Assembly (NCBI GenBank): GCA_026197015.1
Contig: JAPHRB010000054.1
Span: 1 to 6,768 of the forward strand
Source of the DNA: Gammaproteobacteria bacterium
GTDB lineage: Bacteria > Pseudomonadota > Gammaproteobacteria > SZUA-229
Direction of reading: 5' to 3'
Length of the DNA: 6,768 bases
Of this stretch, positions 1 through 5,836 are shown piece by piece; positions within the stretch are counted from its first letter, which is position 1, and every line of letters begins with the position of its first letter. The notes beneath the pieces were generated by a model. It saw only the letters and a list, made by a program, of their open reading frames with translations. It did no database searches and was not told where the DNA came from. A program made the translations under genes and the position numbers.

Positions 1-1545
1 AATACCCTGAGGGACTGAGTCATCAATATACAGGTTCAGTTCTAAACCCTTCTCTTTTGCAGACATAGAAAAAACCTGATATATATCTTTCAACATCTGT
101 TTAATGTAAACACGATCAAAATTGATACTCATTTTACCAGCTTCAATCTTTGATAAATCGAGAATATCATTTATTAAACTTAAAAGATTTCGACTACCTG
201 ATTTTATAGATTCAACATATTCGACCTGTTTTTTATTTAAATCACTCGTCGCCAACAAATCGGTAAAGCCTATTACAGCATTCATAGGGGTTCGTATTTC
301 ATGACTCATATTTGCCAGGAACAAACTCTTTGAATAATTAGCCGCTTCTGCTTTTTCTTTTGACACCTCAAGCGCTTCATTAATTTCTTTCAGCTCTTTA
401 GTTCTTTCATTAACTTTCGCCTCAAGAAATTCATTTGCTTGCTGCAAACTTTTTTGCGCCTGTTTTCGATCTGTTATATCTCGAGCTGACGCGAGTATTA
501 ATTCATTGCCTTCAATATTCACATAACCAAAACTTATCTCGACTGGGAATGAATCATTGTTCTTTTTATAATGCACGCTTTCCACTATTATGTGCCGTTC
601 TTTTTTAAGCCGGGCCAAAACCATCTCAATGCTTTTCTTATCACGACAACCACTGTCAATCTGTGAAATTGTCATATTTAACAATTCGTTTCTTTTGTAG
701 CCTAATGAACTACAAGCGGCATTATTAACATCAATAAATTTTAAATCTTCATCGATAATATAAAGAGCATCAGTCGATTGCTCCACCACTTCTCTAAACT
801 TATTTTCACTTTCAATTAACTTACTATTTCTTTTTTGCAACTGTACCAGCATTTCATTAAAGCCATCTGTCAAGATACCTATTTCATCATTACTTTCTTT
901 TTCTGCCCGTAAATTATAATCCTGCTGTTTTGTTATTTTTAGCGCTGTTAGAGTGAGATGCTCAATAGGCTCTGATATTATCCTCTGTAATTTTGAGGCC
1001 AGCACATATGCAATTAACCCCCCAATAATAACGATAAACATAAGACCGGTTACTGAATTAATTACAAATTCTTTAATTAATGTATCATCTGATTCAAGAT
1101 AGATATATCCGACCCGCTCATCATCAACAAGAATTTCTTTAAGCACGCTAAAAATACCGCTAGTATTATTTTCTTTTCTTATCTGATTAAACTCCACATC
1201 ACCGGCGACATCATCCCTTGTGTACTCCTCAAAAATCTCATTGTTTTTATCATACAGCGCGGCCCTAATAATTTGCTTCTTAGATTTTAATGCGGCAAGG
1301 GATATCGATGCACCCTCTTCATCATTAAACACCAGATAAACAGATGATGTTTCTGCAACAATGTCAGCCAAAACCTGTAAATCTATTTTTTGCATTTTAT
1401 TTAGATTTATAAATTCATTTAATATAATGCTTGAGCCAACTGTACCAAGACCGATCAGGCTTACAGCCATAATGATTACCATTAGTTTCTGCTTTATGGT
1501 TCTCGGCTTAAACAATTGTTTTATGAGGGTTATTAACTTAGGCAT
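1..1545 (-). CDS. Membrane sensor histidine kinase (CHASE8-like/HAMP/PAS/HisKA), C-terminus cut by window edge
   Basis: This is a two-component sensor kinase that should autophosphorylate on histidine in response to a periplasmic or cytoplasmic cue. Reading the minus strand gives 515 uninterrupted codons. In order: a first membrane segment (about residues 20-42); a periplasmic domain (about 45-158) resembling CHASE8; a second membrane segment (about 160-184); HAMP (about 183-240, with DEIGILTDGFNEML); PAS/PAC (about 248-362, ending ARDITDRKQ); a coiled coil (about 362-405); and HisKA with MSHEIRTPMNAVIGF, whose phospho-acceptor is His415 (bases 303-301). The sequence stops in the linker before the ATPase domain, so a C-terminal receiver domain (hybrid kinase) can be neither shown nor excluded. 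The ATG at 1545-1543 is chosen because an in-frame TAA lies 14 codons upstream (1590-1588) with no ATG between. Its Shine-Dalgarno (AGAGA) is weak. It is divergent from the HAD gene; no partner regulator is visible. The family call is firm, the CHASE8 label is from resemblance, and the signal is unknown. Confidence 0.93.
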   Translation of the reverse strand, partial: MPKLITLIKQLFKPRTIKQKLMVIIMAVSLIGLGTVGSSIILNEFINLNKMQKIDLQVLADIVAETSSVYLVFNDEEGASISLAALKSKKQIIRAALYDKNNEIFEEYTRDDVAGDVEFNQIRKENNTSGIFSVLKEILVDDERVGYIYLESDDTLIKEFVINSVTGLMFIVIIGGLIAYVLASKLQRIISEPIEHLTLTALKITKQQDYNLRAEKESNDEIGILTDGFNEMLVQLQKRNSKLIESENKFREVVEQSTDALYIIDEDLKFIDVNNAACSSLGYKRNELLNMTISQIDSGCRDKKSIEMVLARLKKERHIIVESVHYKKNNDSFPVEISFGYVNIEGNELILASARDITDRKQAQKSLQQANEFLEAKVNERTKELKEINEALEVSKEKAEAANYSKSLFLANMSHEIRTPMNAVIGFTDLLATSDLNKKQVEYVESIKSGSRNLLSLINDILDLSKIEAGKMSINFDRVYIKQMLKDIYQVFSMSAKEKGLELNLYIDDSVPQGI

Positions 1546-1666
1546 ATTCTCTGATAATGAGATTGTATATTTGTATGAAAGTGTGTATTAACCATATGAG
1601 TATAGGCTATTAATTAATTACCGCATCATCTACAATCCACTAAATTTTTATAATAGGTGGTAATTT
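1546..1666. promoter_or_regulatory. Divergent intergenic region between kinase and HAD gene
   Basis: This AT-rich gap of 121 bp separates the divergent starts of the histidine kinase (minus) and the HAD gene (plus), so it should hold promoters for both. On the minus strand a TATACT hexamer (about 1599-1604) could be a -10 for the kinase, but no good -35 is seen. On the plus strand a perfect TATAAT lies at 1649-1654, abutting the HAD Shine-Dalgarno, which is too close to the start codon for a normal leader. A short ATTAATTAAT palindrome near 1609-1618 is unremarkable in such AT-rich DNA. Promoter assignments here are weak. Confidence 0.35.
1655..1660 (+). promoter_or_regulatory. Strong Shine-Dalgarno for the HAD gene
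   Basis: AGGTGG sits 6 nt before the ATG at 1667. It fixes the start of the HAD frame upstream of the internal stop codon, and shows that the 5' end of the broken gene still carries a good translation signal. This argues that the damage is recent, or is a sequence error. Confidence 0.7.
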
Positions 1667-2428
1667 ATGTCTTCACTTCAAGCCCTAATATTTGATGTAG
1701 ATGGAACGCTCTAAGATACCGAACGCGACGGCCATCGAGTAGCATTCAATCAGGCATTTGAACAAGCCGGACTGGACTGGAACTGGTCAGTAGAGTTATA
1801 TGGTCAATTACTCGCTGTTACCGGCGGTAAAGAGCGCATGGCTTACTATCTGCAGAAATTTAATACCGATTTCCCTACCGATAGCTCAACGCCACAATTG
1901 ATTAAAGAACTCCACGCTTCTAAAACAAGGCATTACACTGCGCTGCTATCCACTGGTGCCATACCACTAAGACCAGGTGTGAAACGTCTTATTAACGAAG
2001 CACGGGAGAATAATTTGCGTATTGCCATATCAACCACTACGACCCCGGCCAATGTTACTGCACTGCTAGAGCACGCACTGGGAAAAGGCTCCACAGAGTG
2101 GTTTGAAGTCATTGCCGCAGGCGACATCGTTCCAGCAAAAAAACCAGCTCCAGACATTTATAACTGGGCACTTAATCAGCTTAATTTAGAAGCTAATGAC
2201 TGCCTTGCATTTGAAGACTCCTTAAATGGAATAAAATCTTCCCTTGGGGCTGGTTTGAAAACCATTATTACAATAAATGATTATACAAAAGATGATGACT
2301 TCAATGGAGCATCGCTCGTATTAGATCAAATGGGCGAAGCCGATAGCCCGTTCACGACTCTTGCGGGAAATAATCACGGAGCCAGTTTTTTAAACCTTGA
2401 TTTACTTTATAAAATACACGCTTCATAA
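1667..2428 (+). pseudogene. CbbY-type HAD hydrolase interrupted by in-frame TAA at codon 16
   Basis: Read through the stop, this would be a 253-residue haloacid-dehalogenase-family sugar-phosphate phosphatase of the CbbY type. The frame opens MSSLQALIFDVDGTL, then TAA (1712-1714), then DTERDGHRVAFNQAF, a continuous family match across the stop with no frame change. Motif I (nucleophile Asp10, acid/base Asp12) lies before the stop. Later motifs are intact: ISTTTT (Ser122 or Thr123, motif II), KKPAPDIY (Lys158/159, motif III) and FEDS (Glu183-Asp184, motif IV). One base change explains the stop, for example TCA or TTA to TAA at 1713. TAA ends the pentapeptide, SirB1 and thiE genes, so it is not reassigned here. 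The longest intact ORF restarts at ATG 1838 (196 aa), lacks the catalytic aspartates and has only a poor AAAGAG at 3 nt spacing. It lies 13 nt before the yjbQ-like gene and is probably cotranscribed. Either a young pseudogene or a sequencing error; CbbY acts on Calvin-cycle sugar phosphates in autotrophs, but the substrate here is unknown. Confidence 0.85.
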
Positions 2429-2441
2429 ACGGTAAAAAACT

Positions 2442-2873
2442 ATGTGGGCACAATACGAATTTCGTTTATCCGCTAAAAAAAGAGGTTTTCACCTGGTTAC
2501 CAATGAAATTTTATTGCAATTACCTGCACTGAAAACGCTTGAAATCGGCCTGCTACATCTGTTTATACAGCACACGTCAGCCTCATTGGCTATTAATGAA
2601 AATGCAGACCCTTCTGTTAGACATGACCTGGAAAGCCATTTCAATCATTTTGTGCCTGAAGGAGCGGTTTACTATCAGCACACAGACGAAGGTAATGATG
2701 ATATGCCGGCGCATATTAAAAGCTGCATTCTTGGTTCTAGCCTGAGTATACCCATTTCAAATGGCTCAATTAATATGGGTATATGGCAGGGCATATATTT
2801 ATGTGAACACAGAAATCACGCAGCTGGTAGAAACCTGATTGCCACAGTCCAGGGACAAGCGCACCTAACCTGA
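2442..2873 (+). CDS. yjbQ: YjbQ/UPF0047 family protein (possible secondary thiamine-phosphate synthase)
   Basis: The 143-residue product has the normal length and all the hallmarks of the YjbQ (UPF0047) family, a small cytosolic trimeric fold. Visible motifs are HTSASLAINENADP (residues 44-57), His80 in YYQHTDEG, DDMPAHIK (86-93), IPISNG (103-108), WQGIYL (115-120) and EHR (122-124). The conserved histidines and acidic residues are thought to form a metal-binding active site. Members are annotated as secondary thiamine-phosphate synthase because some can relieve a thiE defect when abundant; the true physiological reaction is unsettled. The start at 2442 lies 13 nt after the HAD stop with only a weak GGTAAAA upstream, so translation may depend on the gene before it. 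That matters because the HAD gene is interrupted. thiD and thiE lie 1.5 kb downstream on the same strand, giving mild contextual support for a thiamine link. Family assignment is firm; function is not. Confidence 0.92.
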   Translation: MWAQYEFRLSAKKRGFHLVTNEILLQLPALKTLEIGLLHLFIQHTSASLAINENADPSVRHDLESHFNHFVPEGAVYYQHTDEGNDDMPAHIKSCILGSSLSIPISNGSINMGIWQGIYLCEHRNHAAGRNLIATVQGQAHLT

Positions 2874-3001
2874 CACTAAAAACTCCCTCATAAATGACAT
2901 CCTGTATATTTCAACTCTGATTAAAACCTTACACTCATGCGGCGATTAAAGTCTTCTACTGCTATACTTAGCTGGTTACAACCAATAATGGGAGCGGGTT
3001 A
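2874..3001. other. Intergenic gap between yjbQ-like and pentapeptide genes
   Basis: This 128-bp gap contains no recognisable RNA gene and no hairpin followed by a T-run, so no intrinsic terminator for the upstream gene is seen. Its right end holds the candidate promoter and Shine-Dalgarno for the pentapeptide-repeat gene. Confidence 0.5.
2960..2968 (+). promoter_or_regulatory. Candidate extended -10 promoter for the pentapeptide/SirB1 pair
   Basis: TGCTATACT fits an extended -10 element (TGn followed by TATACT, 5 of 6 to consensus). No convincing -35 lies 16-18 bp upstream, which is tolerated by extended -10 promoters. Transcription would begin near 2975, leaving a leader of about 27 nt containing the GGGAG Shine-Dalgarno at 2990-2994. 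This is inferred from pattern only. Confidence 0.4.
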
Positions 3002-3349
3002 ATGATTGACAATACACCACAAATTAAAACAGATGAGCTGTACCGTCTTTTAAGGGAAGGCAAAATTGCAGAGTTTAATTCTCGTAGAGAAAATGGCGAA
3101 AGTTGTGACTTAAAAGCGGCTGATTTTCGTAATGTCGATTTAAAAGGCCTAAACGCTGAGGGACTGGATTTAAGTGACTGTTACTTTAGAATGAGTAATT
3201 TACGAGGAATTGATTTTTCAAAAACCATTCTTCAAGGCTCAAGCATTCACGGCGCGCAAATTTCAGGTGTATACTTTCCCGTAGAACTTAGTGCACAAGA
3301 GATATTACTATCACTTGAGCATGGTACTCGCATGAGATACAAGGCATAA
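3002..3349 (+). CDS. Short pentapeptide-repeat protein
   Basis: This 115-residue protein has a helical N-terminal stretch (about 1-32), then eleven consecutive five-residue units (about 35-89: CDLKA, ADFRN, VDLKG, LNAEG, LDLSD, CYFRM, SNLRG, IDFSK, TILQG, SSIHG, AQISG) with L, F or I at the central position in most. Such repeats wind into a right-handed quadrilateral beta-helix; eleven units give just under three turns. A non-repeat tail (90-115, FPVELSAQEILLSLEHGTRMRY) looks conserved rather than random. No signal peptide or membrane segment is present, so it is likely cytosolic. The start has a good GGGAG 7 nt upstream. It lies 9 nt before the SirB1-type gene, suggesting an operon. Much longer pentapeptide proteins mimic DNA and protect gyrase (Qnr, MfpA); this one seems too short for that, and I assign no function. 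Confidence 0.85.
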   Translation: MIDNTPQIKTDELYRLLREGKIAEFNSRRENGESCDLKAADFRNVDLKGLNAEGLDLSDCYFRMSNLRGIDFSKTILQGSSIHGAQISGVYFPVELSAQEILLSLEHGTRMRYKA

Positions 3350-3358
3350 AACACAAAA

Positions 3359-4210
3359 ATGACCCCTTCAAATTCAGACAAAACTGCATTTTTTAAAATG
3401 TTAAACCAGCCTGATGATGATATCAGTTTGGCAAAAGCCGCGCTTATGGTTGCTAAACTCGAATACCCCGATTTAAACATTGATGACTATTTGTTAAAAA
3501 TTCAAAATATTGCCGAAGAAATAAATAACCGCCTTTCGGCAACGGCAAATGCAGCTGAAATATTAAAACAACTAAACCATGTTTTATTTATTGAGAAGGG
3601 TTATGAAGGCAATACCAACTCATATTACGACCCTCGAAACAGCTTTTTAAATGATGTTATAGAGCGAAAATTAGGTATACCTATCAGCCTGTCTATCCTT
3701 TATATAGAGCTGGGACACGCTTTAGGCCTCCCCTTAAGCGGAATAGCATTTCCAGGTCACTTTCTGGTCAAGCTTGAAATAAGTGACGGCGCTATTGTCC
3801 TCGACCCTTATTTTGGCGGAATTTCATTAAACGAAGAAGATATAGAAGAGCGTTTACGGGAATTTTATGGGGCCAAGTTAAATAAGTCTCGAGCCCATGG
3901 CGTATTATCAAGCAGCTCAAATAAAGAAATTGTGTTGCGTGTAATGCGTAATTTACGCAATCTCTACATGCAGGATGAAAACTGGATAAAAGCACTGCCC
4001 CTCGCCGACATCATGGTAGAAATGGACGACGACAAACCTGATGCACTTAAAGCTCGTGCAGCCATTTACGACCAACAGGAATGCCATATCCCCGCACTGG
4101 CCGACTACAGTTCATACCTGAAATTATCGCCAAACACTGATACACCGGGCAATCAGTTTATACGTGCTCGGGTAATTGATCTTGCAAAATCTGTACGCAA
4201 GGTTTGCTAA
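3359..4210 (+). CDS. SirB1-type transglutaminase-fold protein with C-terminal TPR region
   Basis: The 283-residue product matches the SirB1 family in length and layout. An N-terminal helical region (about 8-60) leads into a transglutaminase-like core carrying YYDPRNSFLNDVIERKLGIP (89-108), the helix ISLSILYIELGHALGLPLSG (109-128), FPGHFLVKL (131-139, His134) and VLDPYFGG (147-154, Asp149). His134 and Asp149 could be two members of a Cys-His-Asp triad. The expected cysteine position appears as serine (near Ser110), so protease or transglutaminase activity is doubtful; I believe this is usual for the family. A tetratricopeptide-like region occupies about 190-275. No export signal is seen. The ATG at 3359 fits the family N-terminus but lacks a close Shine-Dalgarno, so coupling to the pentapeptide gene 9 nt upstream is likely. 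The Salmonella namesake was once linked to invasion-gene regulation; the biochemical role is unknown. Confidence 0.88.
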   Translation: MTPSNSDKTAFFKMLNQPDDDISLAKAALMVAKLEYPDLNIDDYLLKIQNIAEEINNRLSATANAAEILKQLNHVLFIEKGYEGNTNSYYDPRNSFLNDVIERKLGIPISLSILYIELGHALGLPLSGIAFPGHFLVKLEISDGAIVLDPYFGGISLNEEDIEERLREFYGAKLNKSRAHGVLSSSSNKEIVLRVMRNLRNLYMQDENWIKALPLADIMVEMDDDKPDALKARAAIYDQQECHIPALADYSSYLKLSPNTDTPGNQFIRARVIDLAKSVRKVC

Positions 4211-4271
4211 GACAGGTTTTTTGACAGCCATCCAGCTTAAATCTAAAATACCCCTGGCTTAAAAAACCGTC
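4211..4271. repeat. Imperfect long inverted repeat after the SirB1-type gene
   Basis: The left arm (4211-4230) reads GAC-A-GGTTTTTT-gac-AGCCA. The right arm (4255-4271) reads TGGCT-T-AAAAAACC-GTC. They can pair as GAC/GTC, GGTTTTTT/AAAAAACC and AGCCA/TGGCT with small bulges, closing a loop of about 24 nt. It starts directly after the TAA of the SirB1-type gene. On neither strand is the hairpin followed by a T-run; U lies at the 5' side and A at the 3' side of the stem. It is therefore not a classical intrinsic terminator, but it could block 3'-exonuclease decay or attenuate transcription. Confidence 0.5.
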
Positions 4272-4330
4272 ACGCAACCTTGTGAATATAACAATTTTGT
4301 ATTACACCCGTTATTTCTATAAGAGATAAA
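4272..4330 (+). promoter_or_regulatory. Leader region of thiD; no TPP riboswitch seen
   Basis: This AT-rich stretch contains TATAAC (4287-4292), a 5-of-6 match to a -10 hexamer but without a good -35, and a purine-rich AAGAGA (4321-4326) that serves as a Shine-Dalgarno 4 nt before the thiD ATG. The conserved CUGAGA and the ACC-rich core of a THI element are absent here and in the preceding repeat. A promoter for thiD in this gap is plausible but unproven. Confidence 0.3.
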
Positions 4331-5110
4331 ATGAAACCACAAAAACCACCGGTCGTACTTTGTTTTTCCGGATTAGACCCAACAGGCGGCGCAGGTATAC
4401 AGGCAGATATTGAAGCCATTGCTAAACATGGCTGCCATGCTGCCCCTATCATTACCGCCAATACAGTACAGGACACGACCAATGTCATTAGCTTTAAACC
4501 CGTTGATGCAGCCTTAATACTTAAACAGGCACGTACTATATTAAAAGACATGCCTGTTAGTGCTATAAAAATTGGCATGTTAGGCTCCGGTGAAACAGCA
4601 GAGGCCATTTATACACTATTCAGACAATATAGTGATATTCCCGTTATTCTCGACCCTGTTTTAGCTGCGGGAGGAGGCACATCACTGGCACAAAAAAACC
4701 TCATAGACGCCATAAATACATTAATTATTCCCCGCACTTATATTCTGACACCAAATGTCCCAGAGGCGTTGCTACTGACAAACTCAAAAGCACAACCAGA
4801 ATCAGCCGCCAGGCTTCTAAATAAAATGGGTGCAAAATATGTTTTGTTAACCGGCACGCATACAAAAAACCCCGATGTCATACATAAACTTTATTTTAAA
4901 TCTAAAAATCTAAATTTATTTACCTATAAACGACTGCAGAATGAATATCACGGCTCGGGCTGTACTCTTGCTGCTAGCCTGGCAGCCTTAATTGCACAAA
5001 AAATGGAGCCTGTAAACGCCTGCCAGAATGCGCTTGATTTTACATATAAGGCATTAATAAACGCAAATAACTTAGGCAACGGACAACTAATCCCAAATCG
5101 AAATATATGA
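4331..5110 (+). CDS. thiD: Hydroxymethylpyrimidine/phosphomethylpyrimidine kinase
   Basis: ThiD phosphorylates 4-amino-5-hydroxymethyl-2-methylpyrimidine and then its monophosphate with ATP, giving the pyrimidine diphosphate needed for thiamine. It is a cytosolic ribokinase-fold enzyme. The 259-residue product has the expected length and motifs: SGLDPTGGAGIQAD (residues 13-26, substrate site), KIGMLGS (80-86), DPVLAAGGG (108-116), TPNVPEA (140-146), GTHT (175-178) and HGSGCTLAASLAA (207-219). The last is the anion-hole loop with Cys211 and has GSGC where many homologues have GTGC, a mild change. The start has AAGAGA 4 nt upstream and leaves the usual short lead to the first motif. Its TGA overlaps the thiE ATG (ATGA), so the two are almost certainly translated together. 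It is a stand-alone ThiD, not a ThiD-ThiE fusion and without an added ThiN domain. Confidence 0.96.
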   Translation: MKPQKPPVVLCFSGLDPTGGAGIQADIEAIAKHGCHAAPIITANTVQDTTNVISFKPVDAALILKQARTILKDMPVSAIKIGMLGSGETAEAIYTLFRQYSDIPVILDPVLAAGGGTSLAQKNLIDAINTLIIPRTYILTPNVPEALLLTNSKAQPESAARLLNKMGAKYVLLTGTHTKNPDVIHKLYFKSKNLNLFTYKRLQNEYHGSGCTLAASLAALIAQKMEPVNACQNALDFTYKALINANNLGNGQLIPNRNI

Positions 5111-5751
5111 CAAAACAACTATCTGGCCTTTATGTTATTACCAATGAAGACTTAATGCCTGAAACAGATTTTTTAAGCATGGCTGAAGCAGCAATAACCT
5201 CCGGAGCTTCGGTTTTACAATACAGAGACAAAAGTTCAAATAAATCCAAACGGCTTCATCAGGCAAAATCGCTTAAAAAATTATGCGACAGACATCATGT
5301 TTATTTTATTATCAATGATGATATTGAACTGGCAAAACAGGTTAATGCGGACGGCATACATATAGGAAAAGATGATGTACCTGTTAATGAAACTCGAAAA
5401 AGAATAGGCGCCAATAAAATCATTGGCGTAAGTTGTTATAACCAGCAAACACTGGCACTAGATGCGATTAAAAACGGTGCGGATTATATTGCTTTTGGGA
5501 GTTTTTTTGGTTCGTCCATAAAACCAGATGCCCCGCATGCCAGGGCCGAATTAATTTCCGCCTTAAAGTTAAAACACAACACACCCATATGCTGCATAGG
5601 TGGTATTACATTAGAGAATCAATCGCCACTACTTGAAGCGGGTACCGATATGTTAGCTGTGATTAGTGATATTTTCTCACAAGCTGACAACGAAAAAATT
5701 TCACATCGATGCCAACAGTATAAAAAGGCATTTGATGCCAGAAACGCTTAA
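5107..5751 (+). CDS. thiE: Thiamine-phosphate synthase
   Basis: ThiE condenses hydroxymethylpyrimidine diphosphate with thiazole phosphate, releasing pyrophosphate and forming thiamine phosphate in the cytosol. The 214-residue TIM-barrel protein is full length. Motifs in order: YVITN (9-13), LQYRDKSS (37-44, pyrimidine diphosphate binding), FIINDD (67-72, with metal-binding Asp), DGIHIGKDD (82-90), GVSCY (107-111), YIAFGSFFGSSIKP (127-140, matching the usual G-x-F-x-T-x-TK-P loop with Ser and Ile where Thr is common), CCIGGIT (162-168, phosphate binding) and VISDIF (185-190). There is no clear Shine-Dalgarno; the ATGA overlap with thiD indicates translational coupling. Substitutions in the loop are conservative and I expect an active enzyme. 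hemL follows after 85 bp with its own promoter-like sequence. Confidence 0.96.
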   Translation: MTKQLSGLYVITNEDLMPETDFLSMAEAAITSGASVLQYRDKSSNKSKRLHQAKSLKKLCDRHHVYFIINDDIELAKQVNADGIHIGKDDVPVNETRKRIGANKIIGVSCYNQQTLALDAIKNGADYIAFGSFFGSSIKPDAPHARAELISALKLKHNTPICCIGGITLENQSPLLEAGTDMLAVISDIFSQADNEKISHRCQQYKKAFDARNA

Positions 5752-5766
5752 CTTTAGTTAACTACA

Positions 5767-5788
5767 TTTTATGATCTTAATCACATTT
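5767..5788. promoter_or_regulatory. CRP-like palindrome upstream of hemL
   Basis: The core TATGA-N6-TCACA (5770-5785) matches the CRP half-sites TGTGA-N6-TCACA at 9 of 10 positions. Over the 22-bp E. coli consensus I count 16 matches, including an exact right arm. It also holds TGAT-N4-ATCA (5772-5783), the inner part of an FNR/Anr box, so the family member that binds is uncertain. The centre lies at 5777/5778, about 45 bp before the start predicted from the promoter at 5788-5816, close to an activator position. AT-rich DNA yields such matches by chance, so this is only a candidate. Confidence 0.35.
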
Positions 5789-5816
5789 TGATGTAAAATA
5801 CCCGGCCTTGTAATAT
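5788..5816 (+). promoter_or_regulatory. Candidate sigma70 promoter for hemL
   Basis: TTGATG (5788-5793) and TAATAT (5811-5816), each 4 of 6 to consensus, are spaced by the optimal 17 bp. Transcription would begin near 5823, leaving a very short leader just before AGGA. An alternative -10, TAAAAT at 5794-5799 (5 of 6), has a poorer -35 but a longer leader. The two overlap and only one may be used. hemL may also be reached by read-through from thiDE, as no terminator is seen between them. Confidence 0.4.
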
Positions 5817-5836
5817 TCGGCTTCAGGAAACCTAAC

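Noticed and set aside
122..304. Plus-strand 60-codon ORF
   Set aside because: Antisense to the HisKA domain of the kinase, including the phospho-histidine codon; a shadow frame.
1361..1591. Plus-strand 76-codon ORF opposite the kinase N-terminus, with hydrophobic stretches
   Set aside because: It is antisense to the kinase start and first membrane segment, whose frame matches a known family. Its hydrophobicity mirrors the other strand, and there is no ribosome binding site or homology I recognise.
1606..1620. TTAATTAATTA-type palindrome in the divergent gap as an operator
   Set aside because: Low-complexity AT repeat; such short palindromes are expected by chance in this DNA.
1933..2157. 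Minus-strand 74-codon ORF inside the HAD gene
   Set aside because: Shadow of the preserved HAD frame, with no family features.
1667..2428. Genetic code change in which TAA is a sense codon
   Set aside because: TAA ends the pentapeptide, SirB1-type and thiE genes at family-appropriate lengths, and no other in-frame TAA occurs inside the conserved genes.
4211..4271. Intrinsic terminator for the SirB1-type gene
   Set aside because: The repeat is not followed by a T-run on either strand, and the stem is mostly A-T with bulges.
4270..4608. Minus-strand 112-codon ORF over the thiD start
   Set aside because: It covers the thiD substrate motif on the opposite strand; composition is that of a reverse-frame shadow.
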